From UBA5359 sp028699365 [NCBI: bacterium] (GTDB lineage: Bacteria; UBP13; UBA5359): DNA of 10,063 nt. Positions within the stretch are counted from its first letter, which is position 1, and each line of letters begins with the position of its first letter. A model generated the notes under the pieces. That model ran no database searches. It was given only the letters and a program-made list of their open reading frames with translations, and was not told where the DNA came from. The stretch is taken from the NCBI GenBank assembly GCA_028699365.1, contig JAQVUQ010000067.1, positions 1-10,063 on the forward strand, given 5' to 3'. The translations under genes were made by a program, and so were the position numbers. Positions 1 to 6,703 of this stretch are shown piece by piece.

Positions 1-926
1 AGATATATAATGATATTACCGGGGTCGTAGGAAACACACCCCTGGTAAGATTGAACCGAATGAGCAAGGGGTTGAAGGCGGGGGTTCTGGTAAAGGTGGA
101 AGCCTTTAATCCCCAGTCCAGCGTCAAAGACAGGATCGGCGTGGCCATGATAGACGACGCCGAAAGCAAAGGCCTGCTGAAGGAGGGGGCCACCATCATC
201 GAACCCACCAGCGGCAATACCGGCATAGCCCTGGCCTTTGTGGCCGCCGCCAGAGGTTACAACCTCATTTTGACCATGCCCGAAACCATGAGCCTGGAGC
301 GACGCCAGTTGCTCCGGATATTCGGAGCCCGTCTGGTATTGACGCCCGGACCCGAGGGTATGCCCGGAGCCGTCAGAAAGGCGGAGGAACTGCAGCGGAG
401 CATTTCCGGCTCGGTCATACTCCAGCAGTTCAACAATCCGGCCAATCCGGAGATACACCGGAGAACCACAGCCGAGGAGATCTGGCGCGATACCGACGGC
501 GAGGTGGATATTGTGGTAGCCGGCGTCGGCACCGGCGGCACGTTGACAGGCGTAGCCGAAGTACTCAAATCACGCCGGGAAGGCTTCAAAGCCATAGCCG
601 TCGAGCCTGAAACCTCCCCGGTATTATCCGGCGGTCAGGCCGGTCCGCACAAGATACAGGGTATCGGAGCCGGTTTCGTGCCCGGGGTATTGAACAGAGA
701 GGTAATAGATGAGATTATAAAGGTCAAGGATGATGATGCCGGCGTTACGGCACGTCGTCTGGCCGGAGAAGAGGGTATTCTGGCAGGCATATCCGGCGGG
801 GCGGCCCTGTGGGCGGCGCTTCAGGTTGCCGGCCGGGAAGAGAGTAACGGCAAGCGGATAGTAGTCATACTGCCGGATACCGGTGAAAGATATCTTTCTA
901 CCTGGCTGTTCAAAGAAGCAGTGTAA
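1..926 (+). CDS. cysK: Cysteine synthase (O-acetylserine sulfhydrylase), 5'-truncated by the window edge
   Basis: PLP enzyme that makes L-cysteine from O-acetylserine and sulfide in the cytoplasm. The reading frame is open from the first base: codons from nt 3 read [20 protein letters not shown], the usual CysK N-terminus, so the TTG at 51 and ATG at 60 are internal. The Schiff-base lysine of SSVKDR is at nt 126-128, visible residue 42, the usual place for this lysine, so only about one or two residues plus the start codon are missing. Further signatures are TSGNTG (nt 207-224, substrate loop), GTGGTLTG (phosphate-binding glycine loop), the [13 protein letters not shown] stretch and the GISGGA motif near the C-terminus. 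It ends TAA at 924-926. The E1-like gene follows after 15 nt, which suggests one transcript. Cystathionine beta-synthase or a CysM/CysO-type enzyme is the main alternative, but HKIQGIGAG favours CysK. Seen: motifs. Known: family reaction. Inferred: operon. Confidence 0.94.
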   Translation, partial: IYNDITGVVGNTPLVRLNRMSKGLKAGVLVKVEAFNPQSSVKDRIGVAMIDDAESKGLLKEGATIIEPTSGNTGIALAFVAAARGYNLILTMPETMSLERRQLLRIFGARLVLTPGPEGMPGAVRKAEELQRSISGSVILQQFNNPANPEIHRRTTAEEIWRDTDGEVDIVVAGVGTGGTLTGVAEVLKSRREGFKAIAVEPETSPVLSGGQAGPHKIQGIGAGFVPGVLNREVIDEIIKVKDDDAGVTARRLAGEEGILAGISGGAALWAALQVAGREESNGKRIVVILPDTGERYLSTWLFKEAV

Positions 927-941
927 TAAGGATAGTTGCTG

Positions 942-1997
942 ATGGATGAATATTGTAAGGATAGATACTCGCGGCAGATGCTGTTCCAGGGGCTGGGCGA
1001 AGACGGCCAGGAGCGCCTGGCGGCCTCCCGGGCCGTGATCATAGGTTGCGGGGCGCTGGGAACCGCCATCGCCAACGGCCTGGCCCGTGCCGGTATAGGC
1101 AGGCTGGTGCTCGTCGATCGGGACGTGGTGGAGCTGAGCAACCTGCCGCGACAGATGCTCTTTGAAGAGGGCGATATAGGCCTGCCCAAGGCGGCGGCGG
1201 CGGAGATGCATCTTAAAAAAATAAACTCCGCTGCTGAGATTACCGGTCTGGTGGCGGACTTCAATCCGGATACGGCAGAAAGTATGGTTGCCGGAGCGGA
1301 TATAGTCCTGGACGGCACGGATAACTTTGCGGTCCGTTTTCTGATGAACGATGTCTGCTTGAAGCAGGGCATCCCCTGGGTTTATGGTGCCGTGCTGGGA
1401 GCAAGGGGCTATTCACTGACCATAATACCGGACCGACCGCCCTGCCTGCGCTGTCTTATGCCGGAGGCGCCGGAGCCGGGCACCTTTCCCTCATGTCACC
1501 AGGCCGGGGTGATCAATCCCGTGCCGAGCCTGATAGGTTCGGTTGAGGTAGCTGAGGCTTTGAAGGTTCTGAGCGGGGCGGCAACTGATCGGAGACTGCT
1601 GGAAGTCGATCTATGGCAGAGAAATTACCGTCTGGTGGATGTCACGGGTGCAGCCAGATCCGATTGCCCGGCCTGCGACGGCCGGTACGATTATCTGAAT
1701 GCCGAAGCCGGGAACCATTCACCGCTCTATGTGGGAGAGGCTTCCGTACAACTTTATGATGCAGCCGAGGCCGGCGGATTTGATCTCGGTGAGATAGCCG
1801 GGCGACTGGCAGGCAAGGGCGAGGTGCGTAACAACGGTTACGTCCTCAGCTTTATACAGGAAAGCGGAAGCTTTTATTTTTTTACGGACGGAAGGGTCAT
1901 TGTCAGAGGAACGGACGATCCCGGCCATGCCAGACAACTGCTGGCGGAGTATACCGGCGACAGCCGCAGCTATGATCCGACCATCACGAGGGGATGA
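942..1997 (+). CDS. HesA/MoeB/ThiF-family E1-like adenylyltransferase
   Basis: Members of this family adenylate the C-terminal Gly-Gly of small sulfur-carrier proteins (ThiS, MoaD and relatives) before thiocarboxylation. Using the ATG at 942 (351 aa), the ATP-binding loop is GCGALG at residues 35-40. It is followed by D59-x-D61, N67-LPRQ (R70, Q71), K83 and DGTDN at 124-128. Two CxxC pairs (C168/C171 and C242/C245) form the usual structural zinc site. C185, in SCHQAGV, is the candidate catalytic or crossover-loop cysteine. The last ~100 residues are not a rhodanese domain. They resemble the C-terminal extension of Bacillus-type ThiF/MoeB, with a DGRVIVRGTDDP stretch and an ARQLLAEYTG end. The start is uncertain: AAGG at 928-931 lies 10 nt before the ATG, while an in-frame TTG at 936 is only 4 nt away. 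The stop overlaps the larE ATG (ATGA at 1994-1997). The family is sure; ThiF, MoeB or a cysteine-pathway E1 cannot be separated from sequence alone. Confidence 0.9.
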   Translation: MDEYCKDRYSRQMLFQGLGEDGQERLAASRAVIIGCGALGTAIANGLARAGIGRLVLVDRDVVELSNLPRQMLFEEGDIGLPKAAAAEMHLKKINSAAEITGLVADFNPDTAESMVAGADIVLDGTDNFAVRFLMNDVCLKQGIPWVYGAVLGARGYSLTIIPDRPPCLRCLMPEAPEPGTFPSCHQAGVINPVPSLIGSVEVAEALKVLSGAATDRRLLEVDLWQRNYRLVDVTGAARSDCPACDGRYDYLNAEAGNHSPLYVGEASVQLYDAAEAGGFDLGEIAGRLAGKGEVRNNGYVLSFIQESGSFYFFTDGRVIVRGTDDPGHARQLLAEYTGDSRSYDPTITRG

Positions 1998-2833
1998 TAT
2001 TTATCATGCAGGATATGGATAAAGAATTAACGGTCAAATATGAGAAATTGACCGATATATTGCGCGGACTGGACGGCGTTGTCGTAGCCTTTTCCGGAGG
2101 GGTGGACAGCACTCTGCTGGCCAGAGCGGCTTTCGACGTGCTGGGAGACAGGGCGCTGGCGGTAACGGCCGCCTCTTCTACCTACACGGCCGAAGAGAAC
2201 GAAGCTGCCGTCAAGGCAGCCGGGCATATCGGAATCAGGCACAGGCTTATAGAAACAAGCGAGCTGGATGACGAGCGCTTTGTCTCCAATCCGCCGGAAC
2301 GCTGTTATTATTGTAAGCGGGAACTCTTCGTCTCCCTGCGGCATATCGCCGATGAGGAAGGGCTGGCCTGGGTTATAGATGGCAGCAATACCGATGATCT
2401 GAGAGATTTCCGTCCCGGCAACAGGGCGGTAACGGAAACGGACGCCCGCAGTCCCATGGTGGAGGCCGGCCTGAGCAAAGAGGATATCCGCCGCATCTCC
2501 CGTGCCCTGGGATTGCCTACCTGGAACAAGCCCTCCATGGCCTGCCTGGCCTCACGCATACCTTACGGTACTAAATTGACCGTTGAAAACCTGCACCGGG
2601 TGGCACAGGCGGAAAAGCTGCTGCGTGATCTGGGATTCGGACAGGTAAGAGTCCGGGACTACGGCGATCTGGCCCGGATAGAGGTCGAGGTGGGGAAGCT
2701 GCCGGAGGCGCTGCAGCTTTCTGAAGAGATACTGCCCGGCCTGACGGCCCTGGGCTATAAATACGTTACTCTGGATCTGGCCGGTTTCCGTAGCGGCAGC
2801 ATGAACCTGGCGCTGGCGGAGCGAACTTCTTAA
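1994..2833 (+). CDS. larE: ATP-dependent sulfur transferase LarE (PP-loop family)
   Basis: LarE adenylates and sulfurates the pyridinium carboxylate precursor of the nickel-pincer cofactor used by lactate racemase LarA and its relatives. Counting from ATG 1994, the PP-loop SGGVDS is residues 34-39. CYYCK lies at 104-108 and the family signature KPSMACLASRIPYG contains C184, the position of the sacrificial cysteine known in Lactobacillus plantarum LarE. Length (279 aa) fits the family. Whether C104, C107 and C184 support a catalytic iron-sulfur version, as reported for some LarE proteins, cannot be decided here. The ATG at 1994 overlaps the preceding stop. The purine-rich GAGGGG at 1988-1993 abuts it, so initiation at the in-frame ATG at 2006 (or 2015) is quite possible and would remove 4 (or 7) residues. 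LarA, LarB and LarC are not in the window. A related PP-loop sulfurase with another substrate is the alternative. Confidence 0.92.
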   Translation: MIFIMQDMDKELTVKYEKLTDILRGLDGVVVAFSGGVDSTLLARAAFDVLGDRALAVTAASSTYTAEENEAAVKAAGHIGIRHRLIETSELDDERFVSNPPERCYYCKRELFVSLRHIADEEGLAWVIDGSNTDDLRDFRPGNRAVTETDARSPMVEAGLSKEDIRRISRALGLPTWNKPSMACLASRIPYGTKLTVENLHRVAQAEKLLRDLGFGQVRVRDYGDLARIEVEVGKLPEALQLSEEILPGLTALGYKYVTLDLAGFRSGSMNLALAERTS

Positions 2834-2854
2834 CGACAGTAGAGGAGGATCCTT

Positions 2855-3928
2855 GTGACATCCGGAGAACAGCGCATAAAGTCGCTGGAAACGATTCTTC
2901 TCAGCGATAAGAAGGTGCGGGATTTCCGGCGGCTCTTTTATGAGCTTACCGGCATGGTTACGGCTTTCTACTTTGAGGGCTGGGATAAAGGCGGAATCGA
3001 TTATTTCCCTCCCAGGGCAAAGTGTGATTTCTGCAGAATAATTCAATCCTCTCCCTGCGGCAGGGAGATGTGTATAGAATCCGACCGGCAGAGTTATGAA
3101 CTGGTCAAAAGGGAAAAAAAGCCTACTTTCTGGCGGTGCTTTGCCGGCAACTCGGCTATAGGGATCCCCATAATCGCCGGAGAGAGATTTATCGGCGTGG
3201 TCTTCTGTGGCGATGTCCATCGCTGTCCGCCTACCGGCACCGGCTTTGCCAGGCTGAAAAAACATCTGCAGAGGCAGGGTCTGCAAGTGGATATGGCTTC
3301 CCTTGAGCAGGCGTATATGAGTATCCCGGTTGTAAACCGGCGGGAGTCCAGGCTGGCCGTGGAACTGCTGTCCCTGATAGTCAATTATATCGTCGAGCGG
3401 GAGGAAACATACCGGCTGCAGGAGACCATATATCAGCGCCAGAAGGAGATATCCGATTACGCCCTGACCAGGCTCAGCCTGGAGAAGGATTTGCGTCGCA
3501 AGGCAAAGGAAGTGGATCTGCTGCGAAAGCAACTGCAGGCCGGGATCGGCGCTGAAGTCAGTGCCGGGCTGGCGACGGAGGATCTCAGTATCAGGCGGCG
3601 GATAGTGGACAGTGCCGTCGAATATATCGATCGTTACTACATGGAGAAGATCACACTGGCAGACATAGCCGGTCACCTGGGCGTCAGTTCCAACTATCTC
3701 TGTACCATCTTTCGTTGCGAGCAGGGATGCGGCTTTCCGGATTACCTTTGCCGCAGGCGGATAAAGGCTGCCTGTGAACTCTTGAAGGATATAAGGGTAA
3801 ACGTCTCTGAAGTAGCTCTCAGAACCGGCTTTCAGGATGTCAGCTATTTCAGCTCCCGCTTCAAAAGCATTGTCGGTCTGCCACCGTCCGAATACAGAAG
3901 AAGATTGATTGAGGCGGCAAAATCTTAA
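2855..3928 (+). CDS. PocR-domain AraC-family transcriptional regulator
   Basis: Cytoplasmic one-component regulator of 357 aa. Residues ~15-190 form a PocR-type ligand-binding domain with its characteristic cysteines: C57-x2-C60, C68, C73, C95 (in RCFAG) and C118/C124. The IGIPIIAGERFIGVVFCGDV strand set is the family's PAS/GAF-like core. Residues ~190-235 are charged and heptad-like (RQKEISDYALTRLSLEKDL), probably a dimer coiled coil. Residues ~245-352 are a double HTH AraC domain (ITLADIAGHLGVSSNYLCTIF and VSEVALRTGFQDVSYFSSRF). The recognition region carries five cysteines (283, 288, 292, 299, 307), more than is usual. The GTG start is fixed by AGAGGAGG at 2841-2848, 6 nt upstream. It lies 21 nt behind larE, so it is probably cotranscribed with the sulfur genes, while its position just upstream of the transketolase genes suggests it controls those. 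PocR domains are thought to sense small metabolites; the ligand here is unknown. Confidence 0.9.
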   Translation: MTSGEQRIKSLETILLSDKKVRDFRRLFYELTGMVTAFYFEGWDKGGIDYFPPRAKCDFCRIIQSSPCGREMCIESDRQSYELVKREKKPTFWRCFAGNSAIGIPIIAGERFIGVVFCGDVHRCPPTGTGFARLKKHLQRQGLQVDMASLEQAYMSIPVVNRRESRLAVELLSLIVNYIVEREETYRLQETIYQRQKEISDYALTRLSLEKDLRRKAKEVDLLRKQLQAGIGAEVSAGLATEDLSIRRRIVDSAVEYIDRYYMEKITLADIAGHLGVSSNYLCTIFRCEQGCGFPDYLCRRRIKAACELLKDIRVNVSEVALRTGFQDVSYFSSRFKSIVGLPPSEYRRRLIEAAKS

Positions 3929-3954
3929 TATTTTTAAACTAATAGTAATATTTT
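3926..3954. repeat. 20-bp-spaced direct repeat, candidate AraC-type binding site
   Basis: The 9-mer TAATATTTT occurs at 3926-3934 and again at 3946-3954, exactly 20 bp apart. The first copy begins on the stop codon of the AraC-family gene. AraC-type activators commonly bind direct repeats about two helical turns apart and upstream of the -35 region, which matches the layout ahead of the transketolase operon. The repeat is AT-only, so chance is a real alternative. Confidence 0.35.
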
Positions 3955-3981
3955 CCCCTATTAAGCGCATAAACGCGGATG

Positions 3982-3987
3982 TATCAT
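3982..3987 (+). promoter_or_regulatory. Possible -10 element for the transketolase operon
   Basis: TATCAT matches five of six bases of the sigma70 -10 consensus. No good -35 stands 16-18 nt upstream (TATTAA at 3959-3964), which would fit an activator-dependent promoter with the direct repeat just upstream. Transcription would start near 3994 and give a leader of about 68 nt dominated by the hairpin at 4006-4040. This is weak evidence, offered because the following operon needs a promoter unless read-through from the regulator gene supplies it. Confidence 0.25.
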
Positions 3988-4005
3988 GGTTGTAAAAGCA
4001 ATGTT

Positions 4006-4040
4006 GTCCGGAAAGGCAGCCGGTTGCCGCTGCTCCGGAC
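4006..4040 (+). promoter_or_regulatory. GC-rich leader hairpin upstream of the transketolase genes
   Basis: GTCCGG (4006-4011) pairs with CCGGAC (4035-4040) and, inside it, GCAGC (4016-4020) pairs with GCTGC (4029-4033). This gives 11 base pairs with a small asymmetric internal loop (AAAG against T) and an 8-nt apical loop. There is no U-run behind it, so it is not a standard intrinsic terminator. It ends 8 nt before the GGAGG at 4049-4053. An alternative pairing, CTGC (4030-4033) with GCAG (4042-4045), would exclude the inner stem. It could protect or tune the mRNA; no known riboswitch class is recognised. Confidence 0.5.
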
Positions 4041-4061
4041 GGCAGAGTGGAGGTTTTAACC

Positions 4062-4886
4062 ATGACGGAGACATCCATCGTTTCCTATGCCGAAATGGCT
4101 GTAAAGATCAGAGCGCACTGTTTGCGGATGACCCATAGAGGCAGGAGCGGACACGTGGGCAGCATGCTTTCCATGGCCGACATTCTGGCTGTGCTCTATA
4201 CAGGGATATTGAGTGTTGATCCTTTTAATCCCGGTTGGGAAGACAGGGACAGATTCATTCTGAGCAAGGGACACGGCGGTGCTGCCGTTTATGCCGCTCT
4301 GGCGGAGAGAGGCTTCTTCCCCCGGGAGTGGCTCGATACTTATTATCTGGATAACGGCAAGCTCTCCGGACATATCAGCCATCATGTGCCGGGGGTGGAG
4401 TTTTCCACAGGATCACTGGGGCACGGGCTGCCGGTAGCCGTGGGTATGGCCATAGCGGCACGTCACGCCGGGGCCGGGCACAGGGTGATATGTCTCGTGA
4501 GCGACGGCGACTGCAACGAAGGCTCCACCTGGGAGGCCGTGATGATGGCCGCACAGCACGGCCTGGACAATCTGACGGTTATAGTGGATTACAACAGGGT
4601 GCAGGCGCTGGGCAAGATGGAGGATGTCATTGAGATGGAGCCATTTGCCGGTAAGCTAAAGGATTTCGGCTGGGCCGTCAGAGAGATCAACGGGCACGAT
4701 TATGCGGAGATAGAGAGCAACCTGCTGGAACTGCCGTTTGAACAGGGACGGCCATCCTGGGTTCTGGCCAGAACAGTCAAGGGTAAAGGGGTAAGCTGGA
4801 TGGAGGGAACCGTGGCCTGTCATTACGGTGCCGTAAGCGATGAGCAACTGATACAGGCTCTTAAGGAATTGGGGGTTGAAGCATGA
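4062..4886 (+). CDS. Transketolase, N-terminal (thiamine diphosphate-binding) subunit
   Basis: First half of a split transketolase; it supplies the pyrophosphate-binding side of the ThDP active site, which transfers two-carbon units between ketose and aldose phosphates. The ATG at 4062 is set by GGAGG at 4049-4053, 8 nt upstream; an in-frame GTG at 4047 overlaps that site and is rejected. The product is 274 aa. Visible motifs are RGRSGHVGSMLSMADILAVL, SKGHGGAA, GSLGHGLPVAVGMA and the ThDP/Mg motif SDGDCNEG (residues 147-154), followed by WEA and ending at N178 (VDYN), the expected spacing. It overlaps its partner by ATGA at 4883-4886, a typical translational coupling. Split transketolases occur in general pentose metabolism and in dedicated pathways for unusual sugars (for example apulose phosphate or sulfofructose), so the substrate cannot be assigned from sequence alone. 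Confidence 0.93.
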   Translation: MTETSIVSYAEMAVKIRAHCLRMTHRGRSGHVGSMLSMADILAVLYTGILSVDPFNPGWEDRDRFILSKGHGGAAVYAALAERGFFPREWLDTYYLDNGKLSGHISHHVPGVEFSTGSLGHGLPVAVGMAIAARHAGAGHRVICLVSDGDCNEGSTWEAVMMAAQHGLDNLTVIVDYNRVQALGKMEDVIEMEPFAGKLKDFGWAVREINGHDYAEIESNLLELPFEQGRPSWVLARTVKGKGVSWMEGTVACHYGAVSDEQLIQALKELGVEA

Positions 4887-5809
4887 GAACGGCATTTAAC
4901 GAAGAGATTTTAAAAATAGCTGAAAAGGACAGCAGGGTATTCATGGTTCTGTCCGACATAGGCTATGGTGAGATCGAGCCCTTTGCAGCCAGGTTTCCCG
5001 AGAGATACTTCAACTGCGGCGTAGCCGAGCAGAACATGACGGGTGTGGCCTGTGGGCTGGCCCTGGAGGGCAATATGGCCGTAACCTATTCCATTGCCAA
5101 TTTTCCTACCTTGAGGTGTCTGGAGCAGATTCGCAACGATGTCTGCTATCATAAAGCCAACGTCAAAATTGTTATTATCGGCGGAGGGATGGCCTACGGC
5201 CCGTTGGGAGTATCCCACCACTCGACGGAGGATATAGCCATTATGCGGGCTCTGCCGGAGATGATAGTGCTGGCCCCGGCCGACAGAATAGAGGCCCGGG
5301 CGGCGGTGCATGCCATGATGGAGCATGAAGGTCCCGTATACTACCGCTGCGGCTATAAAAAAGAGCCCGATATCCATAAATGCTCTATAGATTTCAGGAT
5401 AGGCAGATCCATAGAGGTAAGAAGCGGCACCGATATAACCTTGATAGGTACGGGAACGGTTACATACAGAGTGTGTCAGGCTGCGGATCTGCTTGCGTCA
5501 AGAGGCATAAGTGCCCGTGTTATCAGTATGCACACAGTCAAACCTCTGGACAGAGAGGCCGTGCTGCAGGCAGCCGAAGAAACCGGTGCTCTGGTGACGG
5601 TGGAAGAGCATAATATCTGCGGCGGTCTGGGAAGCGCCGCAGCGCAGGTTCTGGCTGAGGCGGGCGCCGGCGTACCCCTGCGGATGGTTGCCTTGCCGGA
5701 TACTTACATACACGAAGTGGGCACTCATGACTGGCTGCTGGATCGTTACGGTTTTTCACCGCGAAGCATAGCTGATACAGCCGGTAAGCTTATCGGTGCC
5801 GGCGTATAA
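4883..5809 (+). CDS. Transketolase, C-terminal (pyrimidine-binding) subunit
   Basis: Second half of the split transketolase, 308 aa. The pyrimidine-binding domain comes first: LSDIGYGEIEPFAARFPERY, then NCGVAEQNM with the catalytic-type E49 that activates the ThDP aminopyrimidine, and GVSHHSTEDIAIMRALPEM. The C-terminal transketolase domain follows: LIGTGTVTYRVCQAADLL, RVISMHTVKPLD and VTVEEHNICGGLGSAAA. With its partner (274 aa) the total of about 580 aa is a little shorter than most single-chain transketolases. Its start is the ATG of the ATGA overlap. Upstream there is only a GGGGG run at 4871-4875, so initiation probably depends on ribosomes finishing the N-terminal subunit, which would help a 1:1 ratio. 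DXS-type or E1-beta-type alternatives are less likely given the partner gene. Confidence 0.93.
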   Translation: MRTAFNEEILKIAEKDSRVFMVLSDIGYGEIEPFAARFPERYFNCGVAEQNMTGVACGLALEGNMAVTYSIANFPTLRCLEQIRNDVCYHKANVKIVIIGGGMAYGPLGVSHHSTEDIAIMRALPEMIVLAPADRIEARAAVHAMMEHEGPVYYRCGYKKEPDIHKCSIDFRIGRSIEVRSGTDITLIGTGTVTYRVCQAADLLASRGISARVISMHTVKPLDREAVLQAAEETGALVTVEEHNICGGLGSAAAQVLAEAGAGVPLRMVALPDTYIHEVGTHDWLLDRYGFSPRSIADTAGKLIGAGV

Positions 5810-5836
5810 TGTTTTTGGGGAAAGAGGCGATCGGTA

Positions 5837-6604
5837 ATGGGCAGGCTTGAAGGAAAGACGGCCGCCATAACGGGAGCAGGCGGAGGCATAGGCAAAGCCG
5901 CGGCAGAGCTGTTTGCGGCGGAGGGCGCGGTTGTGGTTGTTCTGGAAACGGATGAAAAGCCCGGGCGCAGTGTAGCCGACAGCATAAACGATTCAGGCGG
6001 CAGAGCGCTGTTCATACAAACGGATATTTCCGATGAAAAAAGCGTAATAGCTGCATTCTCCGTTATTGAAGAGAGCTTGGGCAGGCTGGACGTGCTTTAC
6101 AACAATGCCTCCGTGTTTCTGGGCGGCTCAGACGCTTCGGTCACCAAACTCAGTACGACTGTATGGCATAAAATCCTGTCGGTAAATCTTAACGGGCTGT
6201 TTTATTGTTGTAAGTACGGCATACCGCTGCTGATAAACAGCGGCGGAGGAGCGGTCATCAATACATCCTCAAGCGCCGGAGTCATAGGCATACCCAAATG
6301 CGATGCCTATACAGCCACCAAGGGAGCGACCATATCCCTGACAAAATCCATGGCCGTCGAATACGGCCCGCATAATGTCCGGGTGAACTGTATCGCCCCG
6401 GCGGCTATTGCCACTCCCATGGTGTTGGAGAGCAACTTCAAAGACCCGGAATTTGACGAACAACGCTTTCTGGCGACCACTCCGCTAAGAAAATGGGGAC
6501 AGCCTGAAGATATAGCCGGAATAGCCCTCTTCCTGGCATCGGATGAAGCCTCTTATCTCAATGGAGCCGTCATAGTAGCGGATGGAGGTATAACCGTAGT
6601 ATAG
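5837..6604 (+). CDS. Short-chain dehydrogenase/reductase (SDR), classical type
   Basis: NAD(P)-dependent oxidoreductase of 255 aa, usual length for classical SDRs. The cofactor loop TGAGGGIG is residues 12-19. The residue at the end of the second strand is acidic (E37 in VVVVLETDE), which favours NAD(H) over NADP(H). NNAS replaces the common NNAG. The catalytic triad is S145 (NTSSSAG), Y158 and K162 (YTATK). The C-terminal PEDIAGIALFLASDEASYLNGAVIVADGG stretch is the family's standard end. AGAGG at 5823-5827 sits 9 nt before the ATG. The gene follows the transketolase C-subunit after 27 nt, so the three genes probably form one unit. It may oxidise a sugar alcohol or sugar to the ketose used by the transketolase, or reduce the aldehyde product. 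Closely related SDRs act on gluconate, sorbitol, 3-oxoacyl groups and many others, so the substrate is open. Confidence 0.92.
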   Translation: MGRLEGKTAAITGAGGGIGKAAAELFAAEGAVVVVLETDEKPGRSVADSINDSGGRALFIQTDISDEKSVIAAFSVIEESLGRLDVLYNNASVFLGGSDASVTKLSTTVWHKILSVNLNGLFYCCKYGIPLLINSGGGAVINTSSSAGVIGIPKCDAYTATKGATISLTKSMAVEYGPHNVRVNCIAPAAIATPMVLESNFKDPEFDEQRFLATTPLRKWGQPEDIAGIALFLASDEASYLNGAVIVADGGITVV

Positions 6605-6674
6605 GCTCCGGCTGCAGAGAACGGCTCTTTCCGTACGCTTGCAAGTTATTTATTCGACATATTATTCGGTTGTG

Positions 6675-6703
6675 TTGACATTACTTTAACGTTATAGTAT
6701 AAA
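6675..6703 (+). promoter_or_regulatory. Sigma70-type promoter of the lacI-led operon
   Basis: A perfect -35 (TTGACA, 6675-6680), a 17-bp spacer and a -10 of TATAAA (6698-6703, five of six). The 25 bp before it are AT-rich and repeat TTATTCG at 6650-6656 and 6662-6668, possibly acting as an UP-like element. Transcription should start near 6709-6711, only about 12 nt before the ATG at 6722, so the leader is very short and the AGGGTG at 6709-6714 would be at its extreme 5' end. This is the strongest promoter visible in the window. Confidence 0.85.
6682..6699. promoter_or_regulatory. Candidate LacI-family operator O1, inside the promoter spacer
   Basis: TACTTTAACGTTATAGTA is an 18-bp palindrome with eight of nine base pairs matching and a central CG, centred between 6690 and 6691. 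Even length with a central CpG is the hallmark of LacI/PurR-type operators, where the hinge-helix leucine opens the central step. It fills the space between -35 and -10, so bound repressor would block RNA polymerase. A wider inverted repeat, ATTACTTTA (6680-6688) and TAAAGTAAT (6700-6708), overlaps it and the -10. Confidence 0.65.

Noticed and set aside
51-53. TTG as the start codon of cysK
   Set aside because: The frame stays open to the window edge and upstream codons encode the conserved GNTPLVRL segment, so this is an internal leucine.
1191-1203. GCG triplet run
   Set aside because: It encodes a short alanine stretch after K83 of the E1-like enzyme, common in GC-leaning genes and too short to be a meaningful repeat.
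624-1372. Long minus-strand open frames opposite cysK and the E1-like gene
   Set aside because: Their translations are low-complexity (Ser, Arg, Pro rich) mirror frames with no domain or plausible start context.
3931-3950. A third LacI-type operator before the transketolase operon
   Set aside because: It shares TTTAA and ATAGTA with O1 at the right spacing, but lacks the central CG and is not palindromic; in such AT-rich DNA this can be chance.
3927-3956. Intrinsic terminator after the AraC-family gene from the two AATATT copies
   Set aside because: The possible stem is six A-T pairs with a long loop and is followed by TTCCCC; the direct-repeat reading is at least as good.
2552-4078. A 508-codon open frame on the minus strand
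   Set aside because: It lies opposite the end of larE, the whole AraC-family gene and the intergenic gap. Its translation shows no recognisable domain, and the + strand genes have clear motifs and ribosome binding sites.
4062-6604. Sulfosugar (sulfoquinovose-type) catabolism by the split transketolase, suggested by nearby sulfur genes
   Set aside because: No sulfoquinovosidase, isomerase, sulfolactaldehyde enzyme or sulfonate transporter is present, and the neighbouring sulfur genes belong to cysteine and thio-modification chemistry. Kept only as one of several possible substrates.
6610-6632. Intrinsic terminator after the SDR gene
   Set aside because: The only stem is AGAG/CTCT with a 5-nt loop followed by TTTCC; too weak to call.
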